The notes: a model not told the origin generated them from the sequence alone. A stretch of DNA of 14,206 nucleotides from an uncultured Lachnospiraceae bacterium (GCA_949957035.1 CATLIP010000027.1:1-14206); one strand, 5' to 3'. Shown: positions 5,854-14,170, counted from the first letter of the stretch. A program made the numbers and translations.

Positions 5854-7676
5854 GATTTGTTTCCTCGTTTCCGCATCTTAGGATCCAGGATTTTTTTGCG
5901 AATCCTAAGCGATTTGGGAGTGACCTCCAGTAATTCGTCTGTGTCGATAAAGTCAAGGGCTTCCTCTAAGCTTAAAATCTTCGGCGGGGTCAGACGGAGC
6001 GCCTCGTCCGCGCTGGAAGAGCGGGTGTTGGTCAGATGCTTGGTCTTACAGATATTGACCTCAATATCATCCGTCTTGGCATTCTGTCCGATGACCATGC
6101 CGGAATATACCTTTTCACCGGGACCGATAAAAAGGATGCCTCTCTCCTGGGCGCCAAATAATCCATAAGTGACAGATTCTCCTGTCTCAAATGCAATCAG
6201 GGAGCCGCTTTTTCGGTACTGTATATCACCTTTGTAGGGAGCGTAGCCTTCAAAAGCAGTGTTCATGATTCCATTTCCCTTGGTGTCGGTGAGAAATTCT
6301 CCCCGGTATCCAATGAGCCCCCGGGCAGGAATCAGAAATTCAAGTCTGGTATAACCGCCGTTGGAGGTTCCCATATTCTGAAGCTCTCCTTTTCGTTGGC
6401 TCAACTTTTCAATGATGGTTCCGGTAAATTCATCTGGAACATCGATATAGGCAGTCTCCATAGGTTCAAGAAGCTTGCCGTTTTCATCCTTTTTGTACAG
6501 TACTTCTGCCTTGCTTACGGCGAATTCATAGCCCTCTCGGCGCATATTTTCTATCAATACGGACAGATGCAGTTCCCCGCGCCCGGACACCTTGAAGCTG
6601 TCCGTACTGTCAGATTCCTCCACTCGGAGACTTACGTCTGTATTCAGTTCCCGAAACAGGCGTTCCCGCAAGTGGCGGGAGGTGACATATTTTCCTTCCA
6701 GCCCTGCAAATGGGCTGTCGTTGACGATAAACTGCATGGCAATGGTAGGTTCTGAAATCTTCTGGAACGGTATTGCAGCCGGGTTCTCAGGGGAGCAGAT
6801 GGTGTCTCCAATGGAAATATCCGTGATTCCGGATATGGCCACGATGGAGCCGATAGAAGCCTCTTTTACATCTACTTTATTCAGCCCGTCGAACTCATAT
6901 AATTTACTGATACGGACCTTTTCCTGCCTGCCGGCGTCGTGTTCGTTCACCACCACTGCATCCATGCCTACTTTAATGGTACCGTTGTCAACTTTTCCAA
7001 TGCCGATGCGTCCTACATATTCATTGTAATCGATAGTACTAATCAACACCTGAGTATCAGCGTCAGGGTCGCCCTCCGGAGCCGGAATGTAATCAAGGAT
7101 TGTCTCAAAGAGAGGCTTCATATCCCGTTCCTCGTCCGTAAGGTCCAGAACTGCCACTCCTGCCTTGGCAGACGCATAGACGAAGGGGCAGTCCAACTGC
7201 TCGTCGGAGGCGTCCAAATCCATGAACAACTCCAGAACTTCGTCGATGACCTCGTCAGGCCTTGCCTCCGGACGGTCAATTTTGTTGATACAAACGATAA
7301 CAGGCAGGCTTAATTCCAGAGCTTTCCTAAGGACAAACTTTGTCTGGGGCATGGCTCCCTCGAAAGCGTCCACCACAAGGACAACCCCGTTGACCATCTT
7401 GAGTACACGCTCTACCTCGCCGCCGAAATCCGCGTGTCCCGGTGTATCAATGATGTTGATTTTCGTTCCATTATAATAGACGGCTGTATTTTTAGACAGA
7501 ATCGTGATTCCCCGCTCCCTCTCGATATCGTTGGAATCCATGACCCGTTCTTCGACAGCCTGGTTCTCACGAAATACCCCGCTTTGCTTTAACAGTTCAT
7601 CCACCAGCGTGGTCTTTCCATGGTCTACATGTGCAATAATTGCAATGTTTCTTACATCTTCGCGTTTTGTTTTCAT
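5850..7676 (-). CDS. typA: Ribosome-associated GTPase TypA/BipA
   Basis: A 608-residue translational GTPase of the elongation factor family; typical TypA length is about 600-615. GTPase motifs are intact: G1 AHVDHGKT (15-22), G2 region RGITIL (55-60), G3 DTPGH (77-81) and G4 NKID (131-134). They are followed by a beta-barrel domain II and EF-G-like domains including SGRGELHLSVLIENMRREGYEF. The C-terminus carries the TypA-specific domain ending in IRKKILDPKMRKRGNK. Known role: binds the ribosome, acts in 50S assembly and in stress or cold adaptation. The ATG at 7676 follows AAAAGGA with a rather long spacing of 12 bases. First gene of a minus-strand run with the PAP2 and PsiE-like genes; divergent from the SSB-like gene. 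Confidence 0.97.
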   Translation of the reverse strand: MKTKREDVRNIAIIAHVDHGKTTLVDELLKQSGVFRENQAVEERVMDSNDIERERGITILSKNTAVYYNGTKINIIDTPGHADFGGEVERVLKMVNGVVLVVDAFEGAMPQTKFVLRKALELSLPVIVCINKIDRPEARPDEVIDEVLELFMDLDASDEQLDCPFVYASAKAGVAVLDLTDEERDMKPLFETILDYIPAPEGDPDADTQVLISTIDYNEYVGRIGIGKVDNGTIKVGMDAVVVNEHDAGRQEKVRISKLYEFDGLNKVDVKEASIGSIVAISGITDISIGDTICSPENPAAIPFQKISEPTIAMQFIVNDSPFAGLEGKYVTSRHLRERLFRELNTDVSLRVEESDSTDSFKVSGRGELHLSVLIENMRREGYEFAVSKAEVLYKKDENGKLLEPMETAYIDVPDEFTGTIIEKLSQRKGELQNMGTSNGGYTRLEFLIPARGLIGYRGEFLTDTKGNGIMNTAFEGYAPYKGDIQYRKSGSLIAFETGESVTYGLFGAQERGILFIGPGEKVYSGMVIGQNAKTDDIEVNICKTKHLTNTRSSSADEALRLTPPKILSLEEALDFIDTDELLEVTPKSLRIRKKILDPKMRKRGNKS

Positions 7677-7722
7677 ATTTTATCATCATCCTTTTCTATG
7701 CACAACTCAAAACTCACACGTT

Positions 7723-7750
7723 AGTTTACCATATTTTTAAAAATTTACAA
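7723..7750 (-). promoter_or_regulatory. Candidate typA operon promoter
   Basis: On the minus strand, TTGTAA (7750-7745) and TAAACT (7728-7723) are separated by 16 bases, each a 4/6 match or slightly better to sigma-A boxes. They lie about 47 bases upstream of the typA start in an AT-rich stretch. Prediction only. Confidence 0.45.
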
Positions 7751-7848
7751 GTATTTTGGTTCTAAAATAGAAATGAGCGTCATAAAATAAGTATTGACCC
7801 CGCAAAAAGCAGCGGGAATGCTTGACAACTCAAAATACGATTCGGAGG

Positions 7849-7855
7849 AAGGGAG
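7849..7855 (+). promoter_or_regulatory. Ribosome binding site that sets the SSB-like start at 7867
   Basis: AAGGGAG lies 11 bases before ATG 7867. A longer in-frame reading from TTG 7822 would place this site inside the coding region and lacks a site of its own. Confidence 0.65.
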
Positions 7856-7866
7856 ATTGTAGAATT

Positions 7867-8496
7867 ATGTCAGATAAGATAATTGAAAACAACCAGGTAA
7901 CCATTATGGGAGAGATTGCGTCGCCGTTTCTGTTTAGCCATGAGGTCTATGGAGAAGGATTTTACATGGTAGACGTGCATGTGAAGCGTCTGAGTAACTC
8001 GGAGGATAACATTCCTTTGATGATATCGGAGCGGCTCATTGACGTAACCCAGGATTACACAGGCGAGTTTATCATGGTGAGCGGACAGTTTCGGTCCTAC
8101 AACCGGCACGACGAGCAGAAGAATCGTCTGGTGCTGTCTGTGTTTGTGAGAGAGGTGTCTTTTATTGAGGAGGAGCTTGACGGAGCGAAGACCAATAATA
8201 TTTTCCTGGATGGTTACATATGTAAGCTGCCGGTTTACCGCAAGACGCCGCTGGGAAGAGAGATTGCGGATCTTTTGCTTGCCGTGAACAGGCCCTACGG
8301 GAAGTCGGATTACATACCATGTATCTGCTGGGGGAGGAATGCAAGATTTGCGTCAGGATTCGAAGTTGGCGAGCATGTGCAGATTATTGGAAGGATTCAG
8401 AGCAGAGAATATATTAAGAAGCTGACGGAGACGGAGACCGAGAAGAGAGTCGCCTACGAAGTATCGGTCAGCAAGCTGGAATGTCTGGAAGATTAG
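7867..8496 (+). CDS. Tandem OB-fold protein related to single-stranded DNA-binding protein
   Basis: A 209-residue soluble protein from ATG 7867. The C-terminal half (about 110-207) resembles an SSB OB-fold: NNIFLDGYICKLPVYRKTPLGREIADLLLAVNRPYGKSDYIPCICWGRNARFAS...GEHVQIIGRIQSREYIKK. The N-terminal half (about 9-103) has the same strand rhythm: NQVTIMGEIASPFLF, FYMVDVHVKRLS and EFIMVSGQFRSY, then VLSVFVREVSFIEEE. This suggests a duplicated fold. The acidic-aromatic tip (DDDIPF type) of housekeeping SSB is absent; it ends in SKLECLED. Known SSB role is to coat single-stranded DNA in replication and repair. Here binding is inferred, and it is unlikely to be the main replication SSB. Divergent from typA; dapA follows after 96 bases with its own promoter. 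Confidence 0.75.
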   Translation: MSDKIIENNQVTIMGEIASPFLFSHEVYGEGFYMVDVHVKRLSNSEDNIPLMISERLIDVTQDYTGEFIMVSGQFRSYNRHDEQKNRLVLSVFVREVSFIEEELDGAKTNNIFLDGYICKLPVYRKTPLGREIADLLLAVNRPYGKSDYIPCICWGRNARFASGFEVGEHVQIIGRIQSREYIKKLTETETEKRVAYEVSVSKLECLED

Positions 8497-8527
8497 AAAA
8501 CAACCTGAAAACAACCCGAGACTTTCA

Positions 8528-8556
8528 TTGACATCATATTTGATTGATGATAGAAT
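8528..8556 (+). promoter_or_regulatory. dapAB promoter
   Basis: A perfect TTGACA (8528-8533), a 17-base spacer and TAGAAT (8551-8556) make a near-consensus sigma-A promoter. It starts 37 bases upstream of the dapA ATG, so the leader is only about 30 bases. There is no room for a lysine riboswitch or other long leader control element. Confidence 0.85.
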
Positions 8557-8579
8557 TTTTATAAATGAATATGAATGTC

Positions 8580-8585
8580 AGGAGG
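8580..8585 (+). promoter_or_regulatory. Ribosome binding site that sets the dapA start at 8593
   Basis: AGGAGG is 7 bases before ATG 8593. The in-frame ATG at 8575 lies upstream of it and would translate the binding site itself, so it is rejected as the start. Confidence 0.88.
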
Positions 8586-8592
8586 ATTACGA

Positions 8593-9486
8593 ATGGCTAT
8601 TTTTACAGGAGCCGGGGTGGCGATTGTCACACCATTTAATGAAGATGAAAGTATTAATTATGATAGACTGGATGAATTGATTGACTTCCATTGCGAGAAC
8701 GGGACGGACAGTATTATCATATGCGGTACTACCGGAGAGTCTGCAACCATGACGGAGGAAGAACATCTGGAATGTGTGAAGTTTACCATTGACCGAGCGA
8801 AGGGACGTATTCCGGTAATTGCCGGTACAGGCTCGAATTGTACAAGGACGGCGGTAGATATGTCCAGGGAGGCGGCGCAGTACGGCGCAGACGGGCTTCT
8901 CATTGTGACGCCCTACTATAACAAGGCAACCCAGGAAGGGTTGATTGCCCATTATACGGCGATTGCGAAGGAGGCCAAGGCGCCCATTATTATGTACAGC
9001 GTGGCAAGCCGTACGGGATGCAACATTGAACCCGCTACGGCGGCGGCCCTTTTAAGGGACGTGGACAATATCGTAGGCGTGAAGGAGGCTTCCGGCAATA
9101 TTTCACAGGTGGCTAAGATTATGTCATTAACGGACGGAAACGTAGATTTGTATTCCGGAAATGACGACCAGATTGTACCCATTCTGTCTCTTGGGGGCAA
9201 GGGTGTAATCTCTGTGCTGTCCAATGTGGCGCCGAAGGAGACCCATGATATCTGTGAAAAATATTTTAAGGGGGATGTACAGGGAAGCGCGAGTCTTCAG
9301 CTTCGGGCAATTCCGTTGGTAGAGCAGCTGTTCTGTGAAGTGAACCCTATTCCGGTGAAGAAGGCAATGAAGCTTATGGGGATGGACTGCGGGAACTTAC
9401 GTATGCCGCTTACGGAGCTGACCAAGGGGCATGAGGAGACGCTGGCGGCGGCCATGAAAGAATTTGGAATTAAACTTGTATCATAA
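8593..9486 (+). CDS. dapA: 4-Hydroxy-tetrahydrodipicolinate synthase
   Basis: A 297-residue TIM-barrel aldolase that condenses pyruvate with aspartate semialdehyde, the first committed step to diaminopimelate and lysine. Diagnostic residues are present: GTTGES (45-50, the active-site threonine pair), VTPYYNK (105-111, with Tyr108/Tyr109), and the Schiff-base lysine in GVKEASGN (Lys164). The segment usually written YNVPSRT is YSVASRT here (135-141). The catalytic Tyr and the Arg are kept, but Asn and Pro are replaced. Length fits the family (about 290-300). dapB follows after 15 bases, so the two form an operon. Enzyme identity is firm; relatives such as N-acetylneuraminate lyase are less likely given the dapB neighbour. 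Confidence 0.96.
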   Translation: MAIFTGAGVAIVTPFNEDESINYDRLDELIDFHCENGTDSIIICGTTGESATMTEEEHLECVKFTIDRAKGRIPVIAGTGSNCTRTAVDMSREAAQYGADGLLIVTPYYNKATQEGLIAHYTAIAKEAKAPIIMYSVASRTGCNIEPATAAALLRDVDNIVGVKEASGNISQVAKIMSLTDGNVDLYSGNDDQIVPILSLGGKGVISVLSNVAPKETHDICEKYFKGDVQGSASLQLRAIPLVEQLFCEVNPIPVKKAMKLMGMDCGNLRMPLTELTKGHEETLAAAMKEFGIKLVS

Positions 9487-9501
9487 TCAGGAGGACAAAA
9501 G

Positions 9502-10260
9502 ATGGTACGTGCAATCATGCATGGATGTAACGGTAAGATGGGGCAGGTAATTACCGGCCTTATCAAAGCCGATGAGGGGATAGAATTAGTAGCGGGAATT
9601 GACACCTATACAGGGTTAAAAAATGATTACCCGGTGTTTGAACGTATAGACCAGTGCGGTGTAGAAGCGGATGTGATCATCGATTTCTCCAATGCAGGCG
9701 CGGTAGATGATCTGCTTGATTACTGCACAGACAGGAAGATTCCGGTGGTGCTGTGTACGACAGGGCTTTCCGAGGAACAGCTTTTGAAGGTGAAAGAGGC
9801 GTCCGGGAAGACGGCGGTACTTAAGTCTGCCAACATGTCTCTGGGAATTAACCTTCTGATGAAACTGCTTCAGGATGCCGCAAAGGTACTCGGAACAGCG
9901 GGATTCGACATTGAGCTGGTGGAGCGTCATCATAATCAGAAGGTGGACGCGCCCAGCGGGACGGCTCTTGCGCTTGCGGATTCAATCAATGAATCTATGG
10001 GGAATGTCTGCGAGTATGTGTATGACCGAAGCCAGGTGCGAAGAAAGCGTGACAAGAAGGAGATTGGCATCTCGGCGGTTCGCGGCGGGACTATCGTGGG
10101 AGACCATGAAGTAATTTTCGCCGGGGCGGACGAGGTGATTGAGTTTAAACACACAGCCTACTCCAAGACGGTGTTTGGCAAGGGAGCTGTGGAGGCGGCA
10201 AAGTTTCTGGCCGGAAAACCGGCGGGGGCATATGATATGTCGGACGTCAGCCGGTTTTAA
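9502..10260 (+). CDS. dapB: 4-Hydroxy-tetrahydrodipicolinate reductase
   Basis: A 252-residue NAD(P)H-dependent reductase for the step after DapA in the diaminopimelate pathway. The N-terminal Rossmann fold has MHGCNGKMGQ (6-15, GxxGxMG type) and VVLCTTGLS (82-90). The active-site signature ELVERHHNQKVDAPSGTA (138-155) contains His143/His144 and Lys147, with the PSGTA loop. Length is typical for Gram-positive DapB (about 250). AGGAGG lies 7 bases upstream of the ATG. It is 15 bases downstream of dapA and is read from the same promoter. Together they supply the precursor for cell-wall cross-links and lysine. Confidence 0.97.
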   Translation: MVRAIMHGCNGKMGQVITGLIKADEGIELVAGIDTYTGLKNDYPVFERIDQCGVEADVIIDFSNAGAVDDLLDYCTDRKIPVVLCTTGLSEEQLLKVKEASGKTAVLKSANMSLGINLLMKLLQDAAKVLGTAGFDIELVERHHNQKVDAPSGTALALADSINESMGNVCEYVYDRSQVRRKRDKKEIGISAVRGGTIVGDHEVIFAGADEVIEFKHTAYSKTVFGKGAVEAAKFLAGKPAGAYDMSDVSRF

Positions 10261-10357
10261 TGGAGAATAAACATAAGCGACAGATACGTAGTATACAGAA
10301 GATACTGTTTGGCGGTGTATGCCGCACAGTGAAGGATAATTACATGGGAGGATAATC

Positions 10358-12310
10358 ATGAAAGAATTGGAAGTACGTTATTTGGAGAGACTTTCCCAAT
10401 TGTATCCTACCATCGCAATGGCATCGACGGAGATTATCAATCTGCAGGCGATTCTGAACCTTCCGAAAGGAACGGAGCATTTCCTTACGGATATTCATGG
10501 GGAATATGAGGCATTTTCTCATGTGCTTAAGAACGGTTCAGGGGCAGTGCGCCGTATAGTCGATGACGTCTTCGGGAATACTATGAGTAGCAGGACCAAA
10601 CAGGCTCTTGCTACTCTTATTTATTATCCGAAGGAGAAGATGGACAGGATTAAGCGGGAAGAGGACAACATGGAGGATTGGTACAAGATTACCTTGTACC
10701 GACTGATTGAAATCAGCAAGCGTGCGGCGAGCAAATACACCCGCTCCAAGGTGAGAAAATCTCTGCCGGAGGATTTTGCTTATGTGATAGAGGAGCTGAT
10801 TACTGAGAAGGCGGACATTATGGATAAAGGCTCCTACTATAATTCCATCGTAAGCACAATTATCAGAATTGGAAAGGCAGAGAAGTTTATCATTGCCTTG
10901 AGTGAATTGATCCAAAGGCTGACGGTGGACCATCTGCATATTGTAGGGGATATCTACGACAGAGGGCCGGGTCCCCATATTATTATGGATAAACTGATTG
11001 CTCATCATTCTGTGGACATCCAGTGGGGAAACCACGATGTCCTGTGGATGGGGGCGGCGGCAGGGCAGAGGGGATGCATCGCCAATGTCATCCGTATCTG
11101 CGCAAGATACGGCAATCTGGATATTCTGGAAGAAGGATATGGAATTAATCTGCTTCCGCTGGCAACATTCGCCATGAATACCTATAGCGAAGATCCATGC
11201 AGATGTTTCCAGCTCAAAGGCGACTCTGGCCATGGGAAGAATGAGATGTTGATAGATATCAAGATGCACAAGGCTATCTCTATCATCCAGTTTAAGGTGG
11301 AGGGGCAGATTATCCGGAAAAATCCCGGTTTCAATATGGAGAACAGGAATCTTTTGCACCATATTGACTATGAGAGGGGAACCATTGAGATTGACGGTAA
11401 GACCTATGAGATGCTGGATAAGAATTTTCCTACTGTTGACCCGAAGAATCCTTATGCGCTTACCAAGGAAGAAGAGGACATCATGGAGCGCTTAGAACAG
11501 GCGTTTCTGAACTGTGAAAAGTTACAGCGGCATATGCGTTTCCTGTTAAATAAAGGAGCATTATACAAGGTGTATAATAATAACCTGCTGTACCATGGAT
11601 GTGTTCCGCTCAATGAAGACGGAAGCTTAAAGTCGGTGTGTATTTACGGAAAATCATATAAGGGGAAGAGCCTGTATGAGATTCTGGAGAGCTATGTCCG
11701 TAAGGGCTTCCATGCGTTAGACGACGAGGAACGGGAGCGTGGCAAGGATATGATGTGGTATATCTGGCTCAGCGAGGGCTCGCCGTTATTCGGGAAGGAT
11801 AAGATGGCGACTTTTGAGCGGTATTTCCTTGCGGAGAAAGAGACTCATAAGGAGAAGAAGAACCCGTACTATAGTCTCTTGGAAGAGGAGGAAGTGGTGA
11901 ATGGGATTCTGAAGGAATTTGGCCTGCCAGAGGAAGAGACACATATCATCAACGGTCATGTTCCGGTCAAAAGTAAGAACGGGGAGAACCCTGTCAAATG
12001 CGGCGGCAAAGTCATGGTTATTGACGGGGGATTTTCCAAGGCTTATCAGAAGGAGACGGGAATCGCAGGATATACGCTAATCTCAAATTCTTATGGATTA
12101 ATTCTGGTTGCACATGAACCCTTTGAGTCTACGGAGGCTGCCATTGAGAAGGAAAGTGATATCCATTCAGACAGCGTAATTGTGGACCGGGTGCTGGAGA
12201 GGAAACTGGTAGGAGATACAGATGTGGGACGGGATTTAAAGGAACAGATTGCAGATTTGGAGATACTGCTTCGAGCTTACCGAAGCGGGCAGATTGCCGA
12301 GCGCTTGTGA
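10358..12310 (+). CDS. fbp: Class III fructose-1,6-bisphosphatase
   Basis: A 650-residue enzyme removing the 1-phosphate from fructose 1,6-bisphosphate, the gluconeogenic step to fructose 6-phosphate. This is the large Firmicute-type class III enzyme (about 640-670 residues), with a calcineurin-like metal site: TDIHGEY (44-50), GDIYDRGPG (197-205) and GNHD (224-227). Later blocks ICARYGNLDILEEGYGINLLPLATFA and INGHVPVKSKNGENPVKCGGKVMVIDGGFSKAYQKETGIAGYTLI are also characteristic. GGGAGG sits 6 bases before the ATG. It is 97 bases after dapB; no good promoter is visible in that gap, so it may be read partly from the dap promoter. It ends at a long hairpin. Confidence 0.97.
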   Translation: MKELEVRYLERLSQLYPTIAMASTEIINLQAILNLPKGTEHFLTDIHGEYEAFSHVLKNGSGAVRRIVDDVFGNTMSSRTKQALATLIYYPKEKMDRIKREEDNMEDWYKITLYRLIEISKRAASKYTRSKVRKSLPEDFAYVIEELITEKADIMDKGSYYNSIVSTIIRIGKAEKFIIALSELIQRLTVDHLHIVGDIYDRGPGPHIIMDKLIAHHSVDIQWGNHDVLWMGAAAGQRGCIANVIRICARYGNLDILEEGYGINLLPLATFAMNTYSEDPCRCFQLKGDSGHGKNEMLIDIKMHKAISIIQFKVEGQIIRKNPGFNMENRNLLHHIDYERGTIEIDGKTYEMLDKNFPTVDPKNPYALTKEEEDIMERLEQAFLNCEKLQRHMRFLLNKGALYKVYNNNLLYHGCVPLNEDGSLKSVCIYGKSYKGKSLYEILESYVRKGFHALDDEERERGKDMMWYIWLSEGSPLFGKDKMATFERYFLAEKETHKEKKNPYYSLLEEEEVVNGILKEFGLPEEETHIINGHVPVKSKNGENPVKCGGKVMVIDGGFSKAYQKETGIAGYTLISNSYGLILVAHEPFESTEAAIEKESDIHSDSVIVDRVLERKLVGDTDVGRDLKEQIADLEILLRAYRSGQIAERL

Positions 12311-12343
12311 TAATAAAGGTATAAAGTTATCGTGATAAATGTG

Positions 12344-12405
12344 AAATAAAGTGTGCGGTCAGAAAGAATGAAATTCACTTCTTTTCTAACCTGCACACTT
12401 TATTT
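12344..12405. terminator. Long bidirectional terminator hairpin between fbp and sugar permease genes
   Basis: AAATAAAGTGTGC (12344-12356) pairs perfectly over 13 bases with 12393-12405. Pairing then continues inward with small mismatches: GGT with ACC, AGAAAG with CTTTTCT, down to a TGAA-A-TTCA tip. This forms a nearly continuous hairpin of about 62 bases. On either strand the outer arm gives a terminal A/T run (TTTATTTTAT on plus; TTTATTTC on minus). Position between convergent genes fits a shared terminator. Confidence 0.85.
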
Positions 12406-12430
12406 TATATTCTATATCACTGTTTCTGTT

Positions 12431-13279
12431 CTAACCCTTTACACCGCCGGAGGCAAGACCGCTAACCAGATTCTTCTCAATACCCATAAACAGAATAACG
12501 ACAGGAATGATAGCAAAAAGCGATGCTGCGAACAGATACTGCCATTCAATCATATTGTAACCATTGAATACATTAATTCCTACTGTCAACGGTTCACGCT
12601 CGCTGGTGGAAATCAGACACAATGCAACCGTGTACTCATTCCATGCATTAATAAAGATAAAAATCAGAGTCGTTACGATACCGGGAGCCGCTACAGGCAG
12701 TAAAACCTTCGTCATGCCCTGGAGCCGGTTACAGCCGTCGATGGTTGCAGCCTGCTCCATCTCTACGGAAATACCTATGAATGTCCCGCGCAATAACCAG
12801 ATGGTAAATGCCTGGTTAAAAGCAGCATTGATAAAAATCAGTCCGATAATGCTGTCTGTCAGACTTAAGATTGACATTACCTTATAGATACCAATCAATA
12901 GTACAACCGGAGCAAACATCTGGGAGACGATAACAAATCCCAGGAATATAGTCTGACCCTTAAACTTCATACGTGCCAGTGCATAGGCGGCAGGTATTCC
13001 GCAGAGCATGGCAATAATTGTAGAGCCGCCGGCAATCATAAGCGAGTTCAGCATATAATTGGCCATAGGCGCACGGTGCCAGACATCGATAAAATTAGAC
13101 CAGACTGCCGTAATAGGAAGTATGGTGCCATTCATGGAGAAAATCTCTGCCCTGTTTTTCAAAGCGGTACAGAACATGGCAAAATATGGATACAGCGTAA
13201 CGATGCAGACTATGATTACCACGATATACAGCAGGATACGCAAGAATATCTTCTTTGGAGAACTGGATTTTTTTGCCAT
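12431..13279 (-). CDS. CUT1-type sugar ABC transporter permease, MalG-like
   Basis: A 282-residue inner permease subunit with about six membrane segments, the first at about 12-32. The cytoplasmic EAA loop is EQAATIDGCNRLQGMTKVLLPVAAPG (175-200), including the conserved Gly182 and Pro195, which contacts the ATPase. The end SEREPLTVGINVFNG...ASLFAIIPVVILFMGIEKNLVSGLASGGVKG, with its xxxLVxGLxxGGVKG tail, is typical of MalG-type proteins importing oligosaccharides or sugar derivatives. Its AAAGGAG site lies within the last codons of the upstream permease gene and only 3 bases separate the two, so translation is tightly linked. Substrate cannot be determined. No binding protein or ATPase gene is in the window. 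Confidence 0.94.
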   Translation of the reverse strand: MAKKSSSPKKIFLRILLYIVVIIVCIVTLYPYFAMFCTALKNRAEIFSMNGTILPITAVWSNFIDVWHRAPMANYMLNSLMIAGGSTIIAMLCGIPAAYALARMKFKGQTIFLGFVIVSQMFAPVVLLIGIYKVMSILSLTDSIIGLIFINAAFNQAFTIWLLRGTFIGISVEMEQAATIDGCNRLQGMTKVLLPVAAPGIVTTLIFIFINAWNEYTVALCLISTSEREPLTVGINVFNGYNMIEWQYLFAASLFAIIPVVILFMGIEKNLVSGLASGGVKG

Positions 13280-13282
13280 ATA

Positions 13283-14164
13283 TTATTCATCTCCTTTCCG
13301 TAGGGTGTAAACCATATAAACGCTGGCACAAACTAGCAGAATCAGGAAACCAATCACGGAAACTGCGGCAGCCTGCCCTTGTTTGCCGTTGTAGAATGCC
13401 AGTTTGTACAGATATGTAACCAATGTGTCCGTATGGTTAGCCGGATCTCCCTTGGTAATGGTCCAGATAATCGGGAAGGAGTTGAAGACATAAATGATAT
13501 TCAACACCGTACTTACCGTAAGGGAAGAACGTACCAGAGGCATCGTAATCTGGAAAAGCTGCTGCCAGTAGCTGGCGCCATCCACTGTGGCTGCCTCATA
13601 ATAAGAAGTATCAATACTTTGCAGACCCGAGAGAACACAGAAGGTTACAAACGGAATGGTTACAAAGATACCACAGGCAATCTCCCACATAAAGTATGCT
13701 TCCGCGGTAGGCGTCCAGTTGATGGAATGGTCGATAAGCCCGAGCTTGAGCAGCAAAGTGTTCAGTGTGCCATAGTCAGTGTCAATAATGAATTTCCATG
13801 CACTTGCCTGAATAACCAGCGTCGTAGCCCAAGGGAAAACCATAATAGCTCTGGCAATTTTACGCCCACGAAATTCATTGTTCAGTATAAGAGCGAGTAT
13901 GAAGCCAAGTACTGTAGACAGAACCACCACGGCAACGGTCCACACGATAGTATTGCGAAGAACCAGTTTGAATGCGGAACTGTTCATTACTTTGGTGAAG
14001 TTGGCAAAACCGGAAAATCCGCGGATAATACCTGCCTTGCTGACTTCGCTTAATGACATTCTGAAGACGAATATGATAGGTATTAAAATGAATACCGCCA
14101 TCAGAATAATACTAGGCAGAATCCAGATATAAGGCTCTGCTTTACGAAATGCTTTATTTTTCAC
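13283..14164 (-). CDS. CUT1-type sugar ABC transporter permease, MalF-like
   Basis: A 293-residue permease pairing with the MalG-like subunit. It begins with a short charged tail and EPYIWILPSIILMAVFILIPI (10-30), the usual first membrane helix of MalF/UgpA-type permeases, and has about six segments in all. The EAA loop is YYEAATVDGASYWQQLFQITMPL (188-210). The start is GTG, with GGGAGG 7 to 8 bases upstream (14172-14177). The same frame stays open to the window edge, so the start rests on that site and on family length. The gene upstream, beyond 14206, is expected to encode the solute-binding protein (inference). ATPase may be encoded elsewhere, as is common for such clostridial operons. Confidence 0.94.
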   Translation of the reverse strand: MKNKAFRKAEPYIWILPSIILMAVFILIPIIFVFRMSLSEVSKAGIIRGFSGFANFTKVMNSSAFKLVLRNTIVWTVAVVVLSTVLGFILALILNNEFRGRKIARAIMVFPWATTLVIQASAWKFIIDTDYGTLNTLLLKLGLIDHSINWTPTAEAYFMWEIACGIFVTIPFVTFCVLSGLQSIDTSYYEAATVDGASYWQQLFQITMPLVRSSLTVSTVLNIIYVFNSFPIIWTITKGDPANHTDTLVTYLYKLAFYNGKQGQAAAVSVIGFLILLVCASVYMVYTLRKGDE

Positions 14165-14170
14165 GGGGAC

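Noticed and set aside
7798..7816. Short inverted repeat CCCGC...GCGGG upstream of the SSB-like gene
   Set aside because: Only a 5-base stem with no T-run; too small to call a terminator or operator.
7822..7866. In-frame TTG at 7822 as the start of the SSB-like gene, and TTGACA at 7822-7827 as its -35 box
   Set aside because: No ribosome binding site precedes the TTG, while AAGGGAG precedes ATG 7867. No acceptable -10 lies 16-18 bases after TTGACA; that position is the GGAGGAA purine stretch.
8497..8592. Possible lysine riboswitch before dapA
   Set aside because: The gap is 96 bases and the promoter lies within it, leaving a leader of about 30 bases, far too short for the L-box aptamer.
10261..10357. 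Possible promoter or leader element between dapB and fbp
   Set aside because: Short inverted repeats (AGTATnnnnnnnATACT-like and GCGG...CCGC) are present, but no -35/-10 pair with good spacing and no stem with a T-run. I see nothing firm here.
10538..11362. Long minus-strand open frame (274 codons) inside fbp
   Set aside because: It is antisense to a strongly conserved enzyme core, its composition matches no known family, and no start signal supports it.
13379..14053. Plus-strand open frame of 224 codons inside the MalF-like permease gene
   Set aside because: Antisense shadow of a well-supported permease; the predicted protein is Arg/Asn/His-rich with no recognisable domain.
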